Assembly: GCA_004794785.1 (NCBI GenBank)
Contig: SJOL01007508.1
Span: 245,874-309,873 of the forward strand
Length of the DNA stretch: 64,000 nucleotides
Direction of reading: 5' to 3'
From: Opisthorchis felineus
Taxonomy: Eukaryota; Platyhelminthes; Trematoda; Opisthorchiida; Opisthorchiidae
Shown here piece by piece: positions 47,401 to 59,400 of this stretch. A program made the position numbers and the translations under genes. Under the pieces are notes generated by a model. That model saw only the letters and a program-made list of their open reading frames with translations, was not told the DNA's origin and searched no databases. Within the stretch, counting starts at the first letter, position 1. Each line of letters opens with the position of its first letter.

Positions 47401-50400
47401 TTAATTTTTCCTTTTTTGTATTTTTTTTTGCTGACGGCCCACTTTAATTCACAAACCTCTTCGGTGACAGGGTTAAGCCACTCCCCTCCAGCGAATCAGA
47501 CAGTGCTCACTTTCTGTTGTGCATGTCGGATGAGCGTCTATCCTTGGTTATGCTTCCACTGGATGGAGATCCACTCAAATACACCAACATCATTGCTCAT
47601 CCAAGCGGACCTCGAGGGACAGGAAAGGCGTCCGCCCTGGCTGTTAGTCATGATGGGCGTTATGTTTTCACCGCAGGTGGACCAGACACATGTATTCATA
47701 TGTGGGGAGTAAACACAAAGTGAGTACACCTGAAGATAGTATATTATCCCCAATTGCATGCAATATTTTTGCTCCCTCGTATTCTGATATGAGGTCTCCG
47801 TCAAGCCCGACTATTCTGTCGTGTATTTAATACTACCAGCAAAGCACGTTAATATCGAGAAAGTACATAGTTCAGCGTTCACGATGCCGAATTTGCATGA
47901 AGCACAAAACGCTCACTAGTGAACAGCGGACGGAGGGTTTTACGTGAGTTACAGTTGAAATGACTTTTCTGCGGACTGGTTTTCCAATCTATTCGTCTAT
48001 TTCAACTAATTAGCTTATTGAGAATAATAATGCAATACGGTTACACTCTGGCCCCAATTGAATTCCATTAGAATTAACTCACTGTTCCGTTGTCCGTTAC
48101 TAAATTCTCGCGCCGGTGAACTAATTATTTGTACGTTCCTGCCGCCCTGCTGGCCGCCTGTTGAAATCATAGTACACCCATTCGCAACGCAGAACAGCGT
48201 TGGTGCTTCAGTTACTGGATGAATGCACAAACACCACATAGTTATCCTTGATGTATTAATTTAATGCCTTCTCAAACGCCGTGAAGGATGAAAAGGATAC
48301 AGTCCCCAATTTCTCAACACTTCTGAAGCCATAGCACAGCTGGTTCAAAGTCAAATGCGAGCCAAAAAATTAGAAGAGAGATTAATTAAAACAAATCGTG
48401 GCAAAATGAAAGTAGATTGGGGTGACTTTTGGTTTGAGCAAATATGCAACAAAATGCAACATTTTGGTGTACAAAGTTTCATTCTATTCGCAAACGTTTT
48501 GCAGATAAAAGCATTGTGCCTCTAAGGTGCGGCATCAGATGATGGCCAGTTATGTGCTGTTTGAATGGCTTGACTTCCGAATAGATTAAGCTAATGTGGT
48601 AAAAAAAAGTACTTCAAAATGTGTAAATGATCATCTGCAGTAGGACATACTGAGCTGGCTTTGGCACAGAGCACAGAAGCAATTGCAACAAGTGCTATTC
48701 CATCCTGTCGGACTTCTTGGCTTGCCCCCTTCCGATGAATGGCCAACTCTCCATGGGAGAACATGATACGACAGACTTGACCAATGAGACTGATCGGGTG
48801 CTCCACACGTGACTAGGTTACGATTTAGATGCGAATGGCTTTTTTACGATCTGAAGGTTATAACCGTTGATTTGCCTCTGTATCGTAGAGAACGACATTG
48901 ACACTTCAGCCACATGTCAGAAAAGCTTTTAGGAACCCAAAACGGTTCGATCATTCAATAATGTCTTTGACATGTTTAGGCAGTCATGTATACACATACA
49001 GTGCCACAAGGGACATAGTGAATTTGCCTATGGCCCGATCGTACGAATGCATCGAAAATTCGAATTGGTGACCTGCAAAAAGAAGCAAGGTGCTTTGCAA
49101 CAAAATCATTGGAGTTGACACATGCAGACAATCTCTTCCGATTCTATACTGTATCCGAAATGGGGGCCAGCTATATGTTTGAATGTTTCGGCAGAATTCA
49201 GCCTCAGCCCATGTCATTAACTGTAATCTGTCGAAACTGTCCGCCTCTGGAAAATGAAATAAGCCTAATGTTCATCGTGGTTAGCTAGCTTTCTTAGACT
49301 CATCCATTTGCATGGCAAAGTAGGCAAAATAACCGTATTGAGAAGACGTAAATCAATTGAAAAAACGGAAGACTTCACTGCTGAGCAGATTGTGGGGCAC
49401 CGCCTGACAAGCCCTGTCTTTAGAAGAGTGCAGCACAAAATGTATATTTTCCTGCTTCAAGTGGTTTTTGTTTGGTTGGACTCACTTCTCAACATTTGTT
49501 GGGAATCTGACCACTAGTGAACACATTGAAATACTGCCAACATTTTCAAGATTACCACTAAAGGCCTGATAATTTTCGACTTGAAAAATTTGCAAGTGAT
49601 ATTTAAAAAGCAGAGATGACTGGCTCCGCGGCAGCAATTCAACAGAGTTTCGTCCTGAATGAATCTCACGAAATGGACATAGACGATTTCGATCGCCCGC
49701 TATTCAGGTTCACATGTAGGTTCAATGCCAGGCGGTCTCCGACCTCACGTACGCACACAGCTTATATGATTTCAAGTGATTTGTGCCTGGTTTGGCAAGT
49801 CCCATATTTGGTGGAAAGCATAATAAGCTGCTTTTTTTCAGGATATATCGTTACTGTTGCATAAGTAGCGTTCCCTAAATCTTTTAAGGTTTGATCCTTT
49901 GAGCTTAGTTTAGACTACTAAAAGTCTACAACAAATAAGAAATCTACTGCATTCTCCCGCTGTACATCTTCATCCGAAGACCGGACGTTACCAACTTACG
50001 GATATCAAGGCGACACCTCACTGGTGGCCGTCTGAGTTAACTCATTAGTTTATGAACGACCACTTCCACCCATCCATGGTTGCCTTATCTGCATTTGTTC
50101 GCCTTGGTTAGAAGAAGGTTTTTGTCCATTTGGCAGCACACCGGTTGAATTTTTTTGTAGCGAAATGACGACGAACGTGAAGGGAACCATTTGTAACGCA
50201 AAGTACTTAACACATTCTACACTAAACAATCAGTAAACAGATCTTGAGACTCAGTTTACTGCGAAGCGGAGAAAAGACTTCGAGTCTCTAGGACGGGCCC
50301 ACATTAAGGTGATGTCGAATGTCCAGTAATACAAACAGCCAAATGGAATAACAAGCTGGCGCAACTAGTTGGTTCATTACCCCCAAGATTACAGCTACGG

Positions 50401-53400
50401 AGGATCGCAGATTACCTTTGGTGAATTATTTTTTGTCTTTTTGACTAAAAAATGTCAAATTTGTGGTTGACCGTAACGGGTACTTTATGGTGCCGGCTGC
50501 CAAACTTTAAACATGCTAAACTATCACAATCAATGAGTGTGCGATTATCTTTATCAGAATACTGGAAGATCGCGTCAAAAACTCATGCGAAGTGAAGCAA
50601 CGCTTCTACGATCTTTTGACTCCGGAATTCTTGAACGAACTCAAAGATTACTTCTATTACTCAATGTTACGTACACAAGGTCTGAAGTGTATGGACACAC
50701 GTCGAACATCGTTTACAATTCCCACCTCTGAGATTTCGTTCGTCATGCGAGCAATCGGTTACTACCCATCTGAGGACGATGTAAGTTTTAGAAATCCTGC
50801 TGTCATAATCACCCCGCTCATAAAACATTTGGTCATATCAAGGAAAATATTTCAGTGCCTTGAATGTTAACTCCACCAGCTGGATTCAGTCAATATCTAG
50901 ATAAGTTTCTCGTGAATATCAACTGAAGTTTCAGATGATTTCGTGAATTCACTTAAGTTTTCAACTAGGAAATGGGAATTCTGGAGCTACACCTGTCTGG
51001 CTAGCCTCAAGAAAACCAGAAGTGGTAGTGGGCAGCTGAGGAGTTTGCATCACTCTTACGTGTAGGGTTCTGTCAAGACAACTTAGTTGACTTTTCCATT
51101 TCTTGAGGTAATCATGTGGGTCATGATTATCCCAGCTGTTGTGAGTATACGCTAATGGACTGTCAGGCAGGTCAAAGTTGTCAGAAGAGATGAGGAGATA
51201 CGCAAAGTTTCCAAGGGTGGTCCAAAAATGGTCAAATCCAATGAAATTTTGGTGGGCAATTTCATTGTTGAATATCTAGGAGAGTTAACCAAAGCCAGAT
51301 GGTGCCAAAAATAAAGCACGCGGTTCTCTGAGGTTTTTGTAAATCTTTGAGTTTCAGTGCTTAAAAGCAAAGCTTTTTACTCAAGATAATCCATCGAACT
51401 ACGAGACCAACGTACCCGAGTCAAACTTACACGAAATTTTGGTTGCTATTTCTTTCGCAAAACACTCACATAAACCTAATCTTCGTCCGATTTTACCCCA
51501 TAGATAGAGAACATTATCAACGAAGTGAAGTACTCTAAATTTGCTGAAACCGGTTTCTACACAGATGAGGTTGATTTGGACACATTCATCCAAAGTAAGT
51601 CCTTTAAACAAAAGCCTTTTGTCGAATGGTGGCTGCAAACTGTCGGCATCTTTTGTTACCTTGTCTAATGGGTGTATTCCGCTGACAAAAGCATTTCCGG
51701 CATTTCTGGTTTATTGTGAGAATGCATGCTGCCAGTCTGATGACCGAGCTCCATTCGCTCTCAGAGAAACCAAATGGCAATCCTCATTTCAGAAGGGTTT
51801 GGTAAATAATCGGTGGTTTTTCACCTAGGCTAGCCTACCTTAAATCCATGCTCCGCCTTCCTCTCTCAACAACTAAACATTAGTTAGGATTATAACCTTT
51901 TTATGTTGAACTACGGCAGTACCAAGAATTCAGTGAAGACGTGGATTTGAAATAGCAGTACTGCAACTCACATAAAGCGGAAAAGAAATCAGAATTAGTT
52001 GGAAATAGATGTACTTGATGCTTCGTCAAGAAAAATCGCCCAACTGACTGCCCATGAGTTGCTCGGCGCCAGTAAAGGTTGACTGGTCAGGTCTGGAAAA
52101 ATTATGTTTAGCTTTCACCTGTGGTGGATGGTGGCTAGAAAGTGAGGCCATCTGTAATGTTTAAAGTGTGTTTCAGGAAGCATCAACTTCGATGGAATCA
52201 GGTTTTCCTCCTTTAAAATGGACACAGCGGTAGTTGAATAGACAGAACGAATCACAAATTGGCATTTTAAAGACGTTAGGCGCAGTCTCAGGAAACGAAA
52301 CAATCGCTAGATTCTCCTCGAGGGAGTTGCGTTACAATGATAGTGGCAGTAAGTCCACAGCGTTATGATAATAAACTTCAAAATGACACATGAATTTTGA
52401 ATAACTGTGGAAGCAACTTTGAATGGTGACGACGAATAGAGGGTGAGTTATTTTGTTTAGGGTAGCGGCTCTGGACATTTACCCCGACCCTAGTTATCAC
52501 TCCTGGTTTGACGTCCACCGTAGAGGCCGTCTATTTCAGCCAGCCTCAATCAAAATGATAATACCTTAAAATAAGGCACACATACGTAATTCCCAAAAAT
52601 TACCTATTAGACGCAAGTATTATTCAGTGGTTGCAAAAACTGGCGATTTGGTCAATCCTTACCATAGGGATTACGAAAGGCGATCAGTTAGTTAAGTCCT
52701 CAAGAAACCACCATGGGAGTCTGGCTGTTTCTAGACAAGAACACTTGTGTTCACAAATTACTTCATTGTTTCATTCCTGTAGAAGACACATGGTGCAAAA
52801 TTTGGTCATACTCCACGAATATAACCTGCTTTCCCAATCAATACCTAGCCCAAACGAGTGGGACCCACTGGCTCACCATTTGGTTGCAGCATCACATTAG
52901 CAACATAGTTGTAAGCGCCTGACGCAGTACCTCAGTGCACGCTCGAACATCCACAATATACTGGAAACGAAGACACTGGAAATATGAAGTCTAATATTTT
53001 ACCGAAACAAAAAACGGTGACCCATTTTAGGATCGAGTTCTAAATGAAGTCATTCTATGCAGAAAATTCTGCACAGCCGTTTCTTCTTGCTTACTTCCTA
53101 TCTCACGAATATCGTGATTCAGTCGCTTGAGATTCTTCGATGCACGACAGAGACTTAGCTGACGGAAGTCAATCGCATTACCTTCTGGCACAAGTAAATC
53201 TATTTTATCGGAACTTTTAATTGCTCCTGTGAAATTTGGTTAAGGAGTTCAGATGATGACACGATTATTTATACAAACTCTTGAAACTGTGAATTAAACG
53301 CAAGACCCTTTTGTAGAGCGGACTATATGACCTATACACCGCCATCAACATGACAAATTAACCGTTAAAAATACTTCAATGAACCGAATTATGTAGTCTG

Positions 53401-56400
53401 TTATGAACAATAAGTTTCCAGGATAAGTCTTCCTATGATAAACTGTACGTGATTTTCAGTTATCCTAAGACAGAGTGGAACAGAAGGTTTTCCGGTAGTA
53501 AATGGAGTTTAACTTTATTTACGAAATGCCTTCCTTAACATACCCATCGCGTTCGAGGTCTGTCATATTCTATTCTTTTGCGAGCTTCACAAAATTGATA
53601 ATTCAATTCAAACTCGATTTTTAAACTTGTTTAATAAAAATAACGTTACTCGTAATTTATCTTAGGGTCGAACACTTACGTTACTTCACTGAGGAACCCA
53701 TGTCTACAGTTTCCTGAAACCACATCCTCTGTATTCTAACCTTGGGGAATCACATTTAATCAACCCAGTTTACGACGACATGCATCAGAGGAACGCGAAC
53801 TTGGGTTCTTTTGCTAAGCACTAGAAGGTCATTATCTGCAAGTTTCATCCAATATAGGTAGCACGGGCCACAAGCTACGCACAAACCTTTGAGTTCTATT
53901 AAAAGTGGATGACAAACTTGGCAAGGTTTTATGGGCTGGCCTTGGCAGAGGAACCGAATACCCCTAGTTTCTTCTCTGGATGTTTATCCACTTTGAAGGT
54001 AGGATACCTTCACTGCACTCTACTGTGAAGTCATATCTCAAAGTAAATTATCAGCTCGACTGTTGACAAACTTCTAGCGTCGACTTGGAAATACTGTGCC
54101 TAACTTTATAGTTTCTGATCCTTCGGCCTTTGTCTTTAAATAAACCACTTTTCAAGCAAAAGTATGGCAATAACAACGTTAAATTCCCACAGGGGTGAAA
54201 TTTTAACGGTCAAAATTTTAGTAGACAGCAGGATGGAACACACAAAATGTGTTCATGAGATGACAATAAAAGGCGTACGAACATTTGACTAACGAATGGG
54301 TGGGCACTATGCTAAAAAGGCGTTTCAGTATTTTGTAGGTCTTACAAACAGTCCTAACTTGTGATCTTCTGATCAGCTTTTGAAGGATGACCTTTGCAAG
54401 GAATCATGCTAAGTGATTAGCAGGAGTTTTGTGCTGCCGCCACCTGTGTGAAGCAGGACAAACTGCGCGGCAAAGTCTGCCGCATTTACGTATTAATGTG
54501 GAAAAGCAGATGGGCGGAGCAAAATATTTTTTTCTGGGAAAACCAAACATGGGAGCAGTGTAGTGGTGTACTTACATTCAACAGTGAGCCTTTCAGTGAG
54601 TCGGACGTAGACGATAGGAAGCCCTCTTACCTCTTCAAAAAAAAAAAATCAAATATGCTAAGACCAAGAATGATTATGGATCAGAGTGATACCTCAGTAC
54701 TTTGCAGACCGAACTTTGGTATGACCTGGTTATTAGATGTAGCACTTCGGAAGGAAACACAAGGTGCTCAGTGCCGGTTACCGAACAACAAGTTAGATTA
54801 AACGTCCAGGCATCTCGACAGTCTCAAGACAGGCGACTGAAGGACCAACTAGTTAACTGAATTATCAAATCTACCTTGGACCTAGGGGAAACCGTGGGCA
54901 TGGGAACGGACGACCAATCGATATATCATTCAACACTTGCAGCCGGTTACTAAATTTGATAGACTAAGATTTTCACTATGGGATTAAATCAAAGTGACAG
55001 TTAGTTGACACCATAAAGCCCGCCACTACCCGCAAAACTTGAATAAGGATTAGACCCCGGATTATACGCTATCCCGAAAATAGTTGCGACCGTTGATTGC
55101 CACATACAGTAGCCGCTCAGCCCCAATAAACAACCCGCAACCTGAAGAGAAGCTAACAAAGCAACAGTTTCCCCGAAATGTCATAAGTAAACCTCCCCTC
55201 AGACATGCTGGATATTGATCAAATGGCAATTGATCTGTTCGCCGATCTCGGGAATTGGCTTGCAAACTTATCAGCATCCTAAGAGGAGCTATCGCCACCG
55301 CGTGCTTAGGTGAGCCAAAGATGAACTGCCATCCGAGGTACATTGCCCCACCCCCACGAACCTAAAAAATAGCTTGTAGGTTGTATTCTTCCCTTATTAT
55401 GCAATACATTCTTATCATCATCCAAAATGACCTCTTCTTTGAATGCAGTTAAGTAGAGGAATGCCACATGCCATGTGCACCTTTCCAAGTAGAACTGCAG
55501 GCACTCGGTAGAGTAAGACATGCACGTGCTCCTGGTTTGGAAGTAGTCACTGATCCGCGCTTATTGATCTGAGGACCGGATTAACTAGGTCAGCTCGCCA
55601 CAAAGGTTTTTCTGCTTATCACTGGTTTTACCAACAGTGCACGGAAAATAAATGCCTGTCCAAAATGACATGTGAAATTAACTGGGGACGTCGCACTGAC
55701 AGATGACTGAAATTTTAAGCGGGATACAACTCTGATTTTTACTCTTATGGTTTAATCGTTTGACTCCTACAACGTGTATGCTTGGTGGGTTCATCTGCTG
55801 CAATACAACATGGACGGTTGTGCCCGTTAATTGCAATCTCTCCAGCTGACCAAATGCGCATATAGTCATCGTCATCTGAGAAAGTAACAGTTGTGTTGAT
55901 ACTACTGTTTAACTGTTGCACAACCACAAAGCTTACCTGATTATGTTTGAAGACTTAATGTGAACAAAAGATTTAAACAAACTTAGTAAGGACGAAATCT
56001 GGTGCTAGCCTACTACACGTCTTTTGATATGCCTGCACCTACATGCACTCAGTCAGACAACCCAGAAAGAAACTGACAGCACAAACGTTATCATTGTCAT
56101 CACCTAGCCACCATTCCTCGCAACTTTTCTCCAATCAAGCACGGGGACGTCGTGGAAACTCCACGCTGGGTCGTTGTGTCAAAGCTCTTCCTTTATGTTT
56201 TCTCTTATACATCCTTCTGCCAGCGCACACGCTTTCGACCTCGTGGCTTGTGCCATGTGAAAGAGGCTCGGCGAACAGTACTCATCTTGGTGGACGATGA
56301 TTGGGCATGCGTTAAACACGGCTAATTCGTCCCAACTGATGATGCTGGATTTTTCCGTGAATGAAGTACCTGCAGTGCACCCAAACACCCGTTTTCTAGT

Positions 56401-59400
56401 GTCCTCTTTATGATTTCATGGACTTCATCCGACACCAGCTACAATTCTGAGATATCTGTAGTCAAACTTTTGAAGACGCCTAAGCTTCTCAACCCTAAAA
56501 GCCATGTCACACAACTGTACTTTGGCCTTATAAGGAGTTTTTAAAATCAGAACACAGCTTAGTGGAATAAGATGTCATAATCCGATGTTTAAGTGTCCGT
56601 GGGTAAATTTTTTCACAGATTTCTACAATCAACCTCGGAATGTCTGGTTTGCGACCTGACGGTAAGGATACGGAAGCTGAGTGTTTTTAGTAAAAGACAT
56701 CTGATGATTTCAGCACAATTATTGATCATTATGATCACCATCATCCTCATCATCAACAACACTATTATGATAATAACAAGTGAGATAAACGGCAATCCAT
56801 GGCCACGTGTGAATTAGGATGACAGCTTTTAATTTAGGCCATTGGGTAGCACCAGAAATGCTGCATTTCACATAACGTTTCACTCCATATCTCTCTTAGA
56901 GGAACTGAAGTTTTATGGCTGTTCATGAGACATGCTTTTGTTAAGATTAACGAGAATAATTCTTGAGGTTGGAGGGAACAGCCGTCCCGACATTTCTGAA
57001 TTATTTCATTTTGATTTGTGGAAAAAAACTATGAGTGTGCAATTGGTCATGTTGTAGCAGAGTTAAGATCGAAATATTACCTAGTAGAAAAATTCACGGG
57101 GTCTAAAGCGGCACCAGAAAGGTCCTTACTTGATGAGACACAAAACATTGCCGTTCTGAATCTTCCGCGATATACCAGTCACTTATGCCTTGGTAAGTTG
57201 AGCAGACCCACCTTCTTTTGAAAACCATGTCCTAATTTTTCAAATACACTTCATAACTATTTACGTTTATCATGGTGGGTTTTTCAAAAGACTGGAACAT
57301 TACGACCCGAGCTCGTTAAGTTTTCCGTTTTTTCTTGAGGCAATTTCGTAGTTTCCGCACGTGATTTCGTCATGTAAAATGAAGTCAACAAAAGCAAAGC
57401 AACCATTTTTTATTAGGATCACCAGTGATATGTATTCCTGATAAAGTGGTGACATTAGCAACACACACCACAAAGTTCCCATACTCAAGCTGTCAGCAAC
57501 CAACTGACTTAAAGTAAAGCAAGCACTACATTCAAAATGTTAATACGCTAATCACCCAACATAAACTACTAAGACAGGAAGGAACCACGACCTTTCTTGT
57601 GAGTCAATCTTTCTTTAAGGTGGCCGCACACAATATTAAGGTTGAAGGAGATGCCATTATGGTCTCTTCGTTAGAGTGACTTCTTTTCAGAGGCCCGTTC
57701 TTGTGAAGATCACCGAGACAATGTGCTCCATTCAGTTCCACTTATCATCCAGTGAGGCAACACACGTGAACACATGAAGGAATCCAAGTGACTCGGTCAG
57801 CTCCAGCTTGCTTACTCTGCTGACCAAGGCTAGGTGGTTCATGAAATTTGCATTTTGACCCGTTTCACAAGTTAAGGACTAAAGTTTAATATATACCGTT
57901 AATCAGCTAAAATGTCTAAAAAATTTCAAGTCGGGAGCGTCATCTAGTTTTTGGTGTCCATGCGGAGTTTCAAGACCATACCATCTAAACAGAAGTGCGC
58001 AGTTTGCATCATACGCTCAGTTGCGAACCAATTTTGTGTTAACGAGAGGCTACACTCAATTCAGCTTAGTCTTTCATTTATAAGGGACTGAATCGGTAGT
58101 AGGCTGTCGAAGTTTTTCGCAGCCTTATGAGTGATATGTTCCGTCAGAAATTTCGCACTGTCATCGCCTGCATTCTACAGAACTGATTGACCAAAGCAAC
58201 CCAGAGTAATGATGTCCACCTTCTGTCGATTAGTTTGAAACTTCAAATTCCGGCAGGGTTTCCTTTGATTCTACTTGGACCATAATAGCCCGAAAATTCT
58301 CAGTTTCCTGGCATACAGTGATATCGTTTTCAACATCATACATCAAGAATTTGTACTTTGCAAAGGTGCGTATGCCTCCTGAAACTTCGTCATTTTGGAT
58401 GAATTTAGCTTAGTCGGGTTTTATTTTGAACTCGGTTTTTTATTTTGGGCGTGTTTCACATTAGTTAGTTCAGTTTTTTGCGCTTACATTGTCGGTTTCA
58501 GTGTACTGCAACTATCGTCCGTACCACGGAACAACATATAAGGAAATCTGCGACGCATTTGACCGTCTGTGCCACGTGCAAGATAGTGACACTGGACAAT
58601 CTTTATATTTTCGTGACCCCAGAGAATCAGTTCAAGAAATGTCAAAGATCCCACCAGAATTTTTGTTCGGGTATATGCAGAGTTTTGGTAAGTCTTTTGC
58701 GACCACCATAAGCTGTTGACTCGGGACATAAAAAGGCCATTTTATGGAAGAAAACCTACTTTCTGAGTTCATTTGTAGATACCGGCTTACATACGAACAC
58801 CTACTAGTAATGCAGGGAATATTTTTAAGCTTATTGTATGGCACGTTTCCTTAAAAGGTAGGGCCCTACTTCTTAGCTGTTCCGAGAGCTCAGGATGGCT
58901 CAGATTAAGGCGCTAACTTGTCGACCGGAAGGTTTGAACACAATCTCGGCATCTCGGCTGCCCCCGCCTAAGCTCGGGCAACATGACAGTACCTGAACCC
59001 TCTTAGATCCATTGGGTTACATGACAGCTGTGCACCGAATACGTGTTGCAGCTGAACAATTATTTGTCATTTGGTTTCTTGGATTTCCCGCGGGACTGTC
59101 CAGCGACCCTTCTCAACAGTGCTGCTGTTACACTATTCCATGATACTTTTGGGTTCGGTTGGGATGAACATGGTTTGGTAAGTCGACTAATGATAGAATT
59201 ATGGGGCTTGTCAAAGTGAGGGTGCTGAAACGTGACAACACGATAAAAGCTATGCGATTTTTACGGTAATATTCATATTTCTATTTCTCTCTTACGGTTT
59301 CGTCTTCTAATATAGTACTCTTCCGTTCTGAACAAAAATGATAAAACGAAACAAAATTCTGATCATTTGCATCATCGGACAAAGCCTTAAAACTCAACTG

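Larger units (their letters stand above)
51595..58501 (+). other. CFAP251: CFAP251 intron 21 (6.9 kb), repeat-rich
   Basis: The longest intron. It holds a diverged relative of the 6.5-kb fold-back arm (55.2 kb), a minus-strand WD-like ORF (55.7-55.9 kb), a minus-strand retrotransposon fragment (56.1-56.5 kb), an ATC-rich low-complexity patch (56.72-56.78 kb), an A12 run (54,637-54,648) and a possible cassette exon (57,061-57,192). The 117-codon ORF 54,448-54,801 is unrecognised. Confidence 0.7.

Noticed and set aside
49616..49864. Gene-like open frame between CFAP251 exons 19 and 20
   Set aside because: Exons 19 and 20 share phase 2 and join directly to give family spacing; inserting this frame has no matching splice phase and no family counterpart.
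54448..54801. 117-codon ORF in intron 21
   Set aside because: It runs through an A12 tract, has no domain, and does not fit CFAP251 splicing; likely chance or old repeat.
59101..59177. Exon-like stretch with acceptor GTCCAG and donor GTAAGT in intron 22
   Set aside because: It enters in phase 1 but leaves in phase 0, which would shift the frame of the certain last exon.
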